The notes under the pieces: generated by a model
What the model saw: only the letters and a program-made list of their open reading frames with translations
Databases searched by the model: none
What the model was told of the DNA's origin: nothing
Position numbers and translations under genes: made by a program
Part shown: piece by piece, positions 15,295-22,308 of the stretch
Position numbering within the stretch: the first letter of the stretch is position 1
How the letters are laid out: each line of letters opens with the position of its first letter
Source of the DNA: Limnoglobus sp043780595
GTDB lineage: Bacteria; Planctomycetota; Planctomycetia; Gemmatales; Gemmataceae
Length of the DNA: 22,308 nucleotides
Reading direction: 5' to 3'
NCBI GenBank assembly: GCA_043780595.1
Contig: JAYWCL010000154.1
Coordinates: 1-22,308 of the forward strand

Positions 15295-16095
15295 ATGATC
15301 GATCAGTTTTCGCAGTACGGCTACATGGGCGTGTTCGCCGCGATTATCGCGACGGGCTTTGGGCTGCCGTTGCCGGAGGAACTTCCGATCCTCACGGCGG
15401 GCGTGCTGGTCGGTCACGGCGATACGTTGCCGCCGAACGCGATGGCGCTCGATCCGGCCCGGCTGCGATGGTGGGTGATGCTACCGGTGTGTATTCTGGC
15501 GGTTGTGGTGGGCGATGGACTTCTCTACGCAGTGGGCCGCATTTGGGGGCCGATGTTGCTCAGTAAGAAGTGGGTACAAGAGAAAATCTTGACCGCCGAG
15601 AAGCGAGCGCTCATCGAGAAGAACTTCCAAGATCGCGGCATTATGATTTTGCTCACGGCGCGTTTGACGCCGGGGATTCGCACGCCGATCTTTCTCATGG
15701 CGGGCGTGCTGCGCGTACCGATGACGCGGTTCCTCATTGCCGACGGCTTATACGCGATTCCCGGCGTCAACGTCATGTTTTGGCTCGCATATTTCCTTAC
15801 CGATCAAGTGCTCGAAGTCTTTCACAAGATCGATCAGTATCGGCCACTGGTGTTCGTGGCGATCTTGTCTGCGGTGGCGGGGGCGGTGCTGTATCGCTTG
15901 TTTTTCAATCGGAACGTGACCACGGGAAGCTCGATTGACGTGCCGACGTTGGCGAAACCGGTCGAGAAAGTCGAGCAGGCGATCATGGGCGCGCTCGACG
16001 CCGTCACGCACATGGGTCACCACGCCGATAAAAGCGTGAAACCGCCTCTGCCCGTACCGGAAAAGCCGGGTCTCGACGCGACAAAATCGACGTAA
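15295..16095 (+). CDS. DedA family membrane protein (VTT/SNARE-associated domain)
   Basis: A 266-residue integral membrane protein. The N-terminal re-entrant motif (FGLPLPEELPILTAGVLVG, about 22-40), GDGLLYAVGR and the downstream ARLTPGIRTPIFLMAGVLRVPMTRFL block match the DedA core. Further hydrophobic helices follow. DedA proteins support membrane homeostasis, and some flip phospholipid or undecaprenyl-phosphate carriers. The last roughly 55 residues, after VLYRLFFNRN, form a Pro/Lys/His-containing soluble tail not expected for a minimal DedA. The start at MIDQFSQYGYMG is chosen from family alignment and a GAGAG upstream; codons further upstream overlap the tRNA-Arg region. It is monocistronic and convergent with the TPR gene. 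Confidence 0.88.
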   Translation: MIDQFSQYGYMGVFAAIIATGFGLPLPEELPILTAGVLVGHGDTLPPNAMALDPARLRWWVMLPVCILAVVVGDGLLYAVGRIWGPMLLSKKWVQEKILTAEKRALIEKNFQDRGIMILLTARLTPGIRTPIFLMAGVLRVPMTRFLIADGLYAIPGVNVMFWLAYFLTDQVLEVFHKIDQYRPLVFVAILSAVAGAVLYRLFFNRNVTTGSSIDVPTLAKPVEKVEQAIMGALDAVTHMGHHADKSVKPPLPVPEKPGLDATKST

Positions 16096-16129
16096 GTCAC
16101 AATTGCGGACGTTCCAAAACCGTTTTTTT

Positions 16130-16153
16130 GGCATTTTTGCGACTCAAAATGCC
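16130..16153 (+). terminator. Terminator-like hairpin after the DedA gene
   Basis: GGCATTTT and AAAATGCC form an 8-bp stem with an 8-base loop, followed by CCCTTTTC. A smaller A/T stem (CCAAAA/TTTTGG) lies just before it. Its position 35 bp after the stop fits termination, but the T-tract is modest. Confidence 0.45.
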
Positions 16154-16267
16154 CCTTTTCGATCGCAAATTACGGATCTGTTTACGGGCAGTTTTGCGGT
16201 ATCCTGTCATCCTGTCACGGTTTGCGCTGAGTGTCACCGATAACGCACAAGCCAGAACTACTGGTCA

Positions 16268-16330
16268 AAAATCGACCGGATGCGACCGAAAATCGACCAA
16301 CATTGACCGAAAATCGACCGGATGCGACAA
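16268..16330. repeat. Three tandem 21-bp repeats
   Basis: Units at 16268-16288, 16289-16309 and 16310-16330 share AAAATCGACC-N6-GAC. Units 1 and 3 carry GGATGC in the variable centre and unit 2 carries AACATT. The array is intergenic. Confidence 0.85.
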
Positions 16331-16444
16331 TTCTGTGTCATTTCGCGACACTTTTGGGTCACTTTGCGCACGTCGCGAATTCCGACTTACGTCAAATCGC
16401 TTAAAACTTTTTGACTGTGTGAAATCGTGTGGGTGACGCATTTT

Positions 16445-16502
16445 TGTAGCTGGGGTCTGTGACCCCGGAAGTCCCAAACCGGTCTCGCAGAGGCCAGCTA
16501 CA
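16445..16502. repeat. REP-like nested inverted repeat
   Basis: Outer arms TGTAGCTGG and CCAGCTACA (9 bp, perfect) enclose two small hairpins, GGGGTC-TGT-GACCCC and GGTCTC-GCA-GAGGCC (one G-U pair). The result is a three-way-junction fold. Its position between convergent genes fits a REP-like element or bidirectional terminator. Confidence 0.7.
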
Positions 16503-16529
16503 CCAGAAAGCAATTGCTGTTTGGCGAAC

Positions 16530-18182
16530 TCACACGCTCCTGCCAAGCAATCGCGTCACGATCTGCCGAAGCTGCGCCGCCTCGGCGTACTGGTGTTTCT
16601 CGGCCGTGGCGAGCGCCCTGCGAAGATACTCGTGAGCCATCGGAATGTCCTTCTTGTAACCCCTCGATAGCAATGCCAGTGCCAAGTTGTATCGGCAAAC
16701 AGATTGTTCCCGCTCATCGCGGAGTCGTCCAAATATTTCCAGCGTTTCCCGATAAATCCGGATCGCTTCGTGGATTTCGCCGCGTTTCATAAGGATGTCG
16801 GCGATCTGCCCCATCGTCAACGCCTTCGCCCGCACGTCGCCGAGTCGTTCGAAGACGGGGAGTTGTTCCTCGCGGCGGATGCGTATTGCCTCATCAATCT
16901 GGCCGCGTTGCTGAAGGATGTCGGCGATCTTACCCATTGTCACCCCTTTCGACATCACGTCGCCAAGGCGTTCAAATACGGGGATACATTCCAGGCGATA
17001 GATGCGTAACGCCTCGTCGATCTCGCCGCGTTGCTGAAGGATGCCAGCGATATGCCCCATCGTCATCGCCTTCGACTGCACGTCGCCGAGGCGTTCAAAT
17101 ACGGGGATACATTCCAGGCGATAGATGCGTAACGCCTCGTCGGTCTCGCCGCGTCGCTGGAGAATGCCAGCGATATGCCCCATCGTCGCCGCTTTCGCCC
17201 GCACGTTGCCGAGGCGTTCGAATACGGGGATACATTCCTCGCGATAGATGCGTAACGCCTCATAAATCTCGCCGCGTTGCTGGAGGATGTCGGCGATCTG
17301 CCCCATCGTCGCCGCCTTCGACCCCACGTCGCCGAGGCGTTCGTATCTGGGGGTACATTCCTCGCGGCGGATGCGTAACGCCTCGTCGGTCTGGCCGCGT
17401 TGTTGAAGGATGTTGGCGAGCGTTGCCCAAGCGTCGGCTAACTGTTCTTCGTCATCAGGCACGCGGCACGCGGGAAGCAATTCGTCATGTACGAGCTGTT
17501 CGGCTTCCCCGATTTCGCCAATGAACACAAGCTGACGTGCCAACTCCAGTCGCCAACGGATGATCGCCGAGGCATTCTCATTCGCGGGAGTGGAATAACG
17601 CTGAATCAAGTCGCGAAGCTCGCCGATTCGCTGTTGTCGTTCTTCCGCGTTCAGCCGCCAGACTTCGAGTTGTTCGAGGTGACGGAAGACGTTCGTCGGC
17701 ACAACGGGATCGTCGAGGAAGAAAAACGTTCCCACTCGCCAGTCGAGGAAATCCGGTGCGCCTCGCGCCAAGGGTCGCAGAAGATATTCGGGTATCCAGA
17801 ATATGACGGGCACCGGGACGAGATCGCGCCAGTCTTCGCGACGTTGATTCAAACTGGCGAGACGGGGGTGCGCGAACTCGTATTCGTCGATACCAGCGTC
17901 GAGACCCGAGACCGCAATCGGCGTTCGCGCATCGTGGCCGACGGTTGCAAGGACACGTTCGAGAACATCGGTACACTCGGCATCGATGGTGACCGCGTTC
18001 AACTGGCTCGGCAGGCTCTCCGATAGGCGTTGCATGAGACGCTCGCGGCGGTCGTTGCGGTTGCAGACAGCGAGCAGCAGCGTGAAACCCTTCGCACGCA
18101 CGATGGCTCGGCGCAGGGCCGCAAACGCAGTGTCTTCCGCAGCGGACGATGTCGCATCGGATCGTACCATTAACGCGGTCAC
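16530..18182 (-). CDS. TPR protein with N-terminal degenerate P-loop-like domain
   Basis: A 550-residue protein, second gene of a pair with the upstream ATPase. The two overlap by four bases (GTGA). The GTG start is preceded by GGGGAGG at eight bases, better than the internal ATG four codons later. Residues 1-160 look like an alpha/beta P-loop-type domain: FTLLLAVCNRNDRRERLM lies where a Walker A would be but lacks GKT/S, TPIAVSGLD resembles a Walker B strand, and VPVIFWIPEYLLRP with APDFLDWRVGTFFFLD follows. From about residue 250 onward come six or more 41-residue TPR units (consensus ILQQRGEIDEALRIYREE, then PVFERLGDV). The last part is a divergent TPR/helical end. The TPR array probably binds a peptide or protein, with the ATPase as likely partner. 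No nuclease, TIR or protease domain is seen. Confidence 0.85.
   Translation of the reverse strand: MTALMVRSDATSSAAEDTAFAALRRAIVRAKGFTLLLAVCNRNDRRERLMQRLSESLPSQLNAVTIDAECTDVLERVLATVGHDARTPIAVSGLDAGIDEYEFAHPRLASLNQRREDWRDLVPVPVIFWIPEYLLRPLARGAPDFLDWRVGTFFFLDDPVVPTNVFRHLEQLEVWRLNAEERQQRIGELRDLIQRYSTPANENASAIIRWRLELARQLVFIGEIGEAEQLVHDELLPACRVPDDEEQLADAWATLANILQQRGQTDEALRIRREECTPRYERLGDVGSKAATMGQIADILQQRGEIYEALRIYREECIPVFERLGNVRAKAATMGHIAGILQRRGETDEALRIYRLECIPVFERLGDVQSKAMTMGHIAGILQQRGEIDEALRIYRLECIPVFERLGDVMSKGVTMGKIADILQQRGQIDEAIRIRREEQLPVFERLGDVRAKALTMGQIADILMKRGEIHEAIRIYRETLEIFGRLRDEREQSVCRYNLALALLSRGYKKDIPMAHEYLRRALATAEKHQYAEAAQLRQIVTRLLGRSV
16801..17415. repeat. 123-bp tandem repeats coding for TPR units
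   Basis: Equivalent positions recur every 123 bp, at 16801, 16924, 17047, 17170, 17293 and 17416, giving 41 codons per unit. A 54-bp stretch at 16966-17019 recurs exactly at 17089-17142. Other neighbouring units also remain very similar at silent positions, so the array has been homogenised or recently amplified. Confidence 0.9.
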
Positions 18183-19507
18183 GGCGTCGGCCTCCCCGAG
18201 AATCGTTCCAGCGTTCGCAACACCGGGTTAACTTCGTACCACGGTCGACCGTCGCTGTATTCGAAGATGTGCAACAGGAAAAGCATCTCTTGGTGGTCCT
18301 CGTCCTTGGAGATGTCTTCACGCGGTTCTGCGAAGTGTCGCAATTTCACCCAGAATCGATCCGGAATCTCCCGGAGCAAACTGTTGGCGTAGTCGCGGAT
18401 GGCCTGATCGACAGCTACGCGAGTAATCGGTAACTCATCGAGCAAGTTGGCCGCAGCACAGAGGAGAATGAGCAAGTGCCGCGGATGACCGCCGCTCATT
18501 CGGCACAAATACTGCCACGTTCCGTCTTCATTGAAGGCCTCGTCGAATGGCACCTCCGCGGCCTTACAACGCAGATCGAGCATCTCCCGGAGCTTCTGCA
18601 TGCCGAGTGTTTCGGGCAGAGGTTCCGATTTGCCCTCGCCGCGGATGCGAATCATTGAGATCGGCGCGTTGAACTCGCCGAACGATTGTTCGAGGACCGC
18701 ACAGCGCGGCGAGTAGAACATCGAGATGGGAACCGTGTAGATCGTGTGCGCACGCAAGCCGGCGAGGTGTTCGCTACGGTCGACGAACAACCGATCGTGC
18801 GTATTACCACCGTTTGGCAGATGCCGGAGACTGAGTTTGTCGAGGCCGTCGATAATCAACACCAGACCCGCTCGCCCGTTCTTTCGCAGGGCGGCATTCG
18901 CCTCGTCGAGGAGCTTGTTCACCGCCTCGATCAAGTCTGTCGCCATGCTCTCGATCTTCTCGCGGAGCATGGCACGCTGCGTCGGACGATTGCGCAGTTC
19001 GAGTGCCAATTTGCCGAACGGAACATCCACATCGACGGACTTGATTGTCACGTCGCTTCCCAGGCCGCCTACTAGTGTGTCCCAAAGGCTCTTCAAGTAC
19101 GTGGACATCGCGGTGAAGCCGGGTATCTTTGCCGCACGCAACTGTTCTTGCAGTTCGCCGGCCAGCAAAACGAGCAGGTCCGGGAAGTCCAGATCGTTCG
19201 AGTCCAGTTGACGGGTAGCGTCCATAAAGACGACGAAGAACGGTTTGGTGGCACCGTCCGGTTTTTCGAGGGTGGCCTGGAGTCGCTTCAACGCACTGGT
19301 TTTGCCGATGCCGCGATGCCCGGCGAAGAGCTTGCACTCGGGTCGATTCGGCGGCGCTCTTCGAATCGAACGGATGATCCGATCCACGACGTTGCCGCCG
19401 CGTGCCTCGTCGAAGTCTACGAACCGCAGATCGCCCGGTTCCAGTACCTCGTTGGGGTTACATTGCTGGACGAGTCGGGTAATCGAATCGAGGGACTGGT
19501 CGGGCAT
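18179..19507 (-). CDS. STAND/AAA-type P-loop ATPase
   Basis: A 442-residue cytoplasmic ATPase. The Walker A is GHRGIGKT (63-70) and the Walker B is LVLIIDGLD (215-223). A sensor-like strand TVPISMFYS (258-266) and the late GGHPR motif (339-343), typical of STAND and Orc/Cdc6-like ATPases, follow. Between the Walker motifs (about residues 130-200) lies an inserted helical region absent from minimal AAA_16 domains. A C-terminal helical part (WVKLRHFAEP, then FSGRPTP) follows the core without an obvious effector. The start MPDQSLDSITRL is chosen over an upstream non-ATG start. Its stop overlaps the start of the TPR gene. A good promoter lies about 60 bp upstream. A signal-dependent switch working with the TPR protein is inferred. 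Confidence 0.85.
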   Translation of the reverse strand: MPDQSLDSITRLVQQCNPNEVLEPGDLRFVDFDEARGGNVVDRIIRSIRRAPPNRPECKLFAGHRGIGKTSALKRLQATLEKPDGATKPFFVVFMDATRQLDSNDLDFPDLLVLLAGELQEQLRAAKIPGFTAMSTYLKSLWDTLVGGLGSDVTIKSVDVDVPFGKLALELRNRPTQRAMLREKIESMATDLIEAVNKLLDEANAALRKNGRAGLVLIIDGLDKLSLRHLPNGGNTHDRLFVDRSEHLAGLRAHTIYTVPISMFYSPRCAVLEQSFGEFNAPISMIRIRGEGKSEPLPETLGMQKLREMLDLRCKAAEVPFDEAFNEDGTWQYLCRMSGGHPRHLLILLCAAANLLDELPITRVAVDQAIRDYANSLLREIPDRFWVKLRHFAEPREDISKDEDHQEMLFLLHIFEYSDGRPWYEVNPVLRTLERFSGRPTP

Positions 19508-19568
19508 GTTCGTGTATCGCTTTCGATTGAGTGAGGGCAAGAAGGCGTACAAGAACTACAGGAATTTT

Positions 19569-19597
19569 AATATACCCATCGCATATACCTCTAACAA
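19569..19597 (-). promoter_or_regulatory. Promoter of the STAND ATPase-TPR pair
   Basis: On the minus strand TTGTTA (19592-19597) and TATATT (19569-19574) are exactly 17 bp apart in an AT-rich patch. This gives a leader of about 55 bases before the ATG at 19507. Confidence 0.6.
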
Positions 19598-19767
19598 GCT
19601 AATACTGAACGTTCGACACTCCGCCGAATACCAATCGCACGACGCATTCCCAAGTTGTCACTCGCCACGAACACCTATCCGTGTGAGGGTGTCTTCTCGG
19701 TTGAGGAAATCGCACAAAGTGGAGAAATTTCTTCCGTAGCCTGACGCTCACTCGTTCGCGATCGGTT

Positions 19768-21084
19768 ATGATTGAGTATCGCCTGCCCTCTCAGTTCGAT
19801 GCGTTCGGGTGTTTTATGCTGGATTCCCTTCCGAGTCGTCCGATGGAAGCGGCGCGTTTGGCACTCGCGCGGCTCATACCGGGGCCAGAGCTTTCGTTGG
19901 TCGATGTGTTTCGCGAAATCTGTCGCACGGCGGCGAACATCGTGGCCGTCAATCGCGTGGGCATTTGGTTCCTCGTCGACGAACGGACGGCGCTGCGTTG
20001 CTCCGTGTTGTACGAGCGCGACAAAGAGGAATTCTCCGAAGGGACGACGCTATCGGTTTCGGACTTTCCCGCGTACTTTACCGCTCTCGAAAATCGCCGC
20101 TCGATCCCGGCCAAACGGGCCGCGACAAACGAATCGACGCACGAACTTTCGGAAGCGTATTTGTATCCGCTGAACATCAGTTCGATGCTCGATGCACCGA
20201 TCTTCGAGAACGGCGAAGTGATCGGCGTCGTTTGCCACGAACATTCCGGTATGCCGCGCGAGTGGACGCTGGAAGAACGCGACTTCGCCGCAAGCCTCGC
20301 CGACACGATCAGCTTGAAACTCAAATCCGCCGCGCTGATCGAAGCGCGATCCGCACTCCGCAAGCACAACGAAATATATCTCGCATTGAACAAGGCCGAG
20401 GCGCTGGGGCGTCTCGCAGCCGGAGCCGCGCACGACTTCCAGAACCTGCTGACGATCGTCCTCGGTTGCGCGGCAGAAATCCGCGGTACGAAGCACCTGC
20501 CAGACACCACAATCGAAATGGCCGAGCACATCATCGAGGCGGGCGAACGCGGTGCGGCCCTCGCCCATGAGATGATGAACTACGGCGAACGCGAAGCGGA
20601 ATCGCCGCGCGTCGTCAACCTCATCGAACTCACCGATGGCGTGATTCCATTGCTCCGTACCGCAATCGGCCCGCGGCACCAGATTCAATTCCAACGCGGC
20701 GATCACGTCGGCAAGACGTTCATCGACCCGAGCCAGTTCGAGCGAATCCTCATGAACTTGGTCGTCAACGCGCGCGATGCCATGCCGAGTGGCGGCGAGA
20801 TTTCGCTGAAGATCGCAACGGTCGATTGCTGCGAAGACGGGCGATTCGGCAAGTACACGATGCTCGATATCAGCGATGCGGGCATCGGGATGGAGGTGCA
20901 AAACCAATCGCGCATTTTCGATCCGTACTTCACGACGAAGCCACGCGGCCAGGGCACGGGGCTGGGCTTGTCGATCGTCGAGCGGATCGTCGACCGGGCC
21001 GGCGGCTCGATCGACGTGACGAGTGCGCTCGACCGAGGCACGACAATTCGCGTCTACTTCCCACGCATCGCCAGCGATGCCTAA
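19768..21084 (+). CDS. Soluble GAF-domain sensor histidine kinase
   Basis: A 438-residue kinase without membrane helices. A GAF domain spans about residues 40-190 (VFREICRTAANIVAVNRVGIWFLV, then LDAPIFENGEVIGVVCHE). The H-box is LAAGAAHDFQNLLTIVLG with His222 as phospho-acceptor. The catalytic domain shows the N-box (LMNLVVNARDAMPSGG, about 328-343), G1 (DAGIGM, 370-375), F-box (FDPYFTTK) and G2 (GQGTGLGLSIV). It should autophosphorylate in response to a cytoplasmic ligand or redox cue bound by GAF. No response regulator is encoded nearby, so it is an orphan within this window. An ATG at 19816 is an equally possible start; neither has a clear ribosome binding site. Its AT-rich upstream region is shared with the divergent STAND module. 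Confidence 0.9.
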   Translation: MIEYRLPSQFDAFGCFMLDSLPSRPMEAARLALARLIPGPELSLVDVFREICRTAANIVAVNRVGIWFLVDERTALRCSVLYERDKEEFSEGTTLSVSDFPAYFTALENRRSIPAKRAATNESTHELSEAYLYPLNISSMLDAPIFENGEVIGVVCHEHSGMPREWTLEERDFAASLADTISLKLKSAALIEARSALRKHNEIYLALNKAEALGRLAAGAAHDFQNLLTIVLGCAAEIRGTKHLPDTTIEMAEHIIEAGERGAALAHEMMNYGEREAESPRVVNLIELTDGVIPLLRTAIGPRHQIQFQRGDHVGKTFIDPSQFERILMNLVVNARDAMPSGGEISLKIATVDCCEDGRFGKYTMLDISDAGIGMEVQNQSRIFDPYFTTKPRGQGTGLGLSIVERIVDRAGGSIDVTSALDRGTTIRVYFPRIASDA

Positions 21085-21188
21085 ATGAAAAACCGATGAA
21101 TCTCTGTCGCAGTTCGCGGCGACTTCCGTTTCTAAACTGTAGGTACGCGATTCGTGTGCCCACACTCTCTCACTTGAAGGCCAATACC

Positions 21189-22124
21189 ATGCGTCCGATT
21201 TGGAAACTGTTACCTGCGCTCGGGCTGTGTGCCAGTCTGGGGCTGTCGAGTGCCCACGCCCAACCGCCGATGGGACGACCCGGCGGTGCGCCGATGGGCG
21301 AACACCGTGCCGACCCGAAGCCCGATGCGCAAGTCGATGCGTGGGTGAAAACGCTCACGGACAAGATGAACGACCCGCACGATTCGATCCGCGATAGTTC
21401 GCGTGCCGGGATCATCTCCGTCGGTCGCGCGGCATTGCCATCGCTGAAGAAACTCGCCGAGGGCGACGACGGTGCCAAGGCGACCGCTGCTCGCCGACTG
21501 ATCGACGCCATCGAACACCGACCGATGCCCGGCATGGGTGGCGGAATGCCCGGCATGGGTGGCGGAATGCCCGGCATGAGTGGTGGAATGCCCCCGTTCG
21601 GCGGACGCGGTGGCTTCGGCGGTGGTAGTGGTGGTGCGGGGCCACGCGGGGAAGGACGTCGCCCCGATGCAGCCCCGGATCGCCCCACTCCCGGTGCGGG
21701 CGCAGCACCCGATCGTCGCCCCGATGCGAACGCGCCGAAGCGGGAAGGCACGCCGGATCGTCGCCCCGATGCGGCTCCAGAAAATCGCCCCGGCGCGGGC
21801 GGCCCCGGTGCTCCCGGTCGCGTCAGCCCGATTGCCGAATCGCTCAAAGGCCTCAAGTTGAACGACAAGCAACAGAAGCAAGTCGACGAACTTCGCGAGA
21901 ATTTCGAGAAGACCATGCAAGAGACGATGGTGCAGGTTCGCGAAGGGAAAATCGAACAGGCCGACGTGCGCGAAAAGATGCAGAAACTGCGCGGAACCAT
22001 GTTGAAAGAAATGAAGGACGTGCTGACCGCCGAGCAGTTCGAGAAATTCGATGAAGCGATGAAAAAGAACCGCCCTGCGGGTGGCCCCGGTGGCGCGCCC
22101 GGCGAACGGCCGCGCCCCGAGTAA
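21189..22124 (+). CDS. Exported Gly/Met/Pro-rich protein with Spy/CpxP-like C-terminus
   Basis: A 311-residue protein with a signal peptide (MRPIWKLLPALGLCASLGLSSAHA). Residues about 45-110 form a helical, HEAT-like segment (SRAGIISVGRAALPSLKKLAEGDD). A low-complexity linker follows with three PGMGGGM-type repeats and repeated PDRRPDA. The C-terminal part (LKLNDKQQKQVDELRENFEK through LTAEQFEKFDEAMK) resembles the LTxxQ helical repeats of Spy/CpxP-like periplasmic chaperones. The start is supported by GAAGG about nine bases upstream. The extracytoplasmic location is well supported and the chaperone role is not. Confidence 0.82.
   Translation: MRPIWKLLPALGLCASLGLSSAHAQPPMGRPGGAPMGEHRADPKPDAQVDAWVKTLTDKMNDPHDSIRDSSRAGIISVGRAALPSLKKLAEGDDGAKATAARRLIDAIEHRPMPGMGGGMPGMGGGMPGMSGGMPPFGGRGGFGGGSGGAGPRGEGRRPDAAPDRPTPGAGAAPDRRPDANAPKREGTPDRRPDAAPENRPGAGGPGAPGRVSPIAESLKGLKLNDKQQKQVDELRENFEKTMQETMVQVREGKIEQADVREKMQKLRGTMLKEMKDVLTAEQFEKFDEAMKKNRPAGGPGGAPGERPRPE
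21525..21587. repeat. Three tandem 21-bp coding repeats
   Basis: The unit ATGCCCGGCATGGGTGGCGGA occurs twice exactly (21525-21545, 21546-21566) and once with two changes (21567-21587). It encodes MPGMGGG repeats in the exported low-complexity protein. Confidence 0.92.
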
Positions 22125-22132
22125 TCGAAACT

Positions 22133-22229
22133 CGCAATGCCCTCCGTCGCCCCACGCTAACGTTTCGCCGTGCCGCGAAGGCATTGCGTAGCGAAACGCA
22201 GGGGGCTAACAATCCATTCCCGTTAGCCC
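22133..22229. repeat. Cluster of inverted repeats after the last gene
   Basis: Three perfect inverted pairs are visible: CGCAATGCC (22133-22141) with GGCATTGCG (22180-22188), CGTTTCGC (22161-22168) with GCGAAACG (22191-22198), and GGGCTAAC (22203-22210) with GTTAGCCC (22222-22229). They could form a REP-like element or terminator. The window ends 79 bp later without another gene start. Confidence 0.65.
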
Positions 22230-22308
22230 GACGCGCTAGCGAGGGATTCCTATCGTTTCTGCGATGTCGTGCCTTCACGCGGGTTCCCCTCGCTTGCGCG
22301 TTTTGAAG

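Larger units (their letters stand above)
16154..16529. other. Gene-free, repeat-rich spacer between convergent genes
   Basis: This stretch lies between the DedA terminator-like hairpin and the end of the TPR gene. It contains three 21-bp tandem repeats (16268-16330) and a nested inverted repeat (16445-16502). The rest is more AT-rich than the genes, with recurring GTCAC/GCGAC-type words. Short open frames run through it without ribosome binding sites or recognisable protein content. Confidence 0.7.

Noticed and set aside
16268..16330. Short regular repeats considered as a CRISPR or replication-origin iteron array
   Set aside because: Three 21-bp units with 6-bp variable cores are too few and too short for CRISPR, and no replication initiator gene is nearby.
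16128..16436. A 102-codon plus-strand open frame across the repeat-rich spacer
   Set aside because: It is produced by the tandem repeats, lacks a ribosome binding site and overlaps a terminator-like hairpin.
16801..17415. Regular repeats considered as a CRISPR array
   Set aside because: The 123-bp period has no unique spacers and is entirely within a TPR reading frame.
20050..21165. A 371-codon minus-strand open frame opposite the histidine kinase
   Set aside because: It lies opposite all the kinase motifs and has no recognisable content.

Overview
The window looks like chromosomal DNA of a planctomycete, most probably Gemmataceae or a close relative. The basis is gene content: a PSCyt1/DUF1549/DUF1553 protein followed by a Tat-exported DUF1501 protein, a DUF1559 prepilin-like protein, and a BatA/VWA membrane protein. 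The DNA is fairly GC-rich, with long spurious open frames opposite most genes. No phage, transposase, CRISPR or rRNA was seen. Two tRNA genes are present: Lys-UUU and Arg-CCG.

Layout: (1) 58-2893, minus strand: a small Imm10-like protein, NADP-isocitrate dehydrogenase and an OLD/RecF-like AAA ATPase. (2) 3247-4598: tRNA-Lys with a terminator-like hairpin, a DUF2007-like protein and a membrane-anchored PilZ protein. (3) 4609-6861, minus strand: a BatA/VWA membrane protein, divergent from (4). (4) 7063-12222: a tight operon of PSCyt1/PSD1, DUF1501 and SMP-30/gluconolactonase-like genes, all predicted to be exported. (5) 12315-13525: a DUF1559 prepilin-like protein overlapping a small lipoprotein. 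(6) 13598-15031: a large ferritin-like protein with a full set of candidate di-iron ligands, behind a palindrome and a hairpin that covers its ribosome binding site. (7) 15090-16095: tRNA-Arg and a DedA membrane protein. (8) 16095-16530: gene-free, repeat-rich spacer. (9) 16530-19507, minus strand: a two-gene module of a STAND/AAA-type ATPase and a TPR protein, translationally coupled. (10) 19768-22124: a soluble GAF histidine kinase without a nearby regulator, and an exported Gly/Met-rich protein with a Spy-like C-terminus. (11) 22125-22308: inverted repeats.

The best candidate for an undescribed system is region 9. The ATPase has intact Walker motifs. Its partner carries an N-terminal domain that looks like a P-loop fold that has lost its Walker A, followed by about six 41-residue TPR units that are nearly identical at the DNA level (123-bp period, with a 54-bp exact repeat between neighbours). 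This is the architecture expected of an NTP-dependent sensor/conflict module, but no obvious toxic effector domain is visible, so the function is inferred. The second most interesting locus is the ferritin-like gene and its leader.

All family assignments come from reading motifs by eye. No database search was run.
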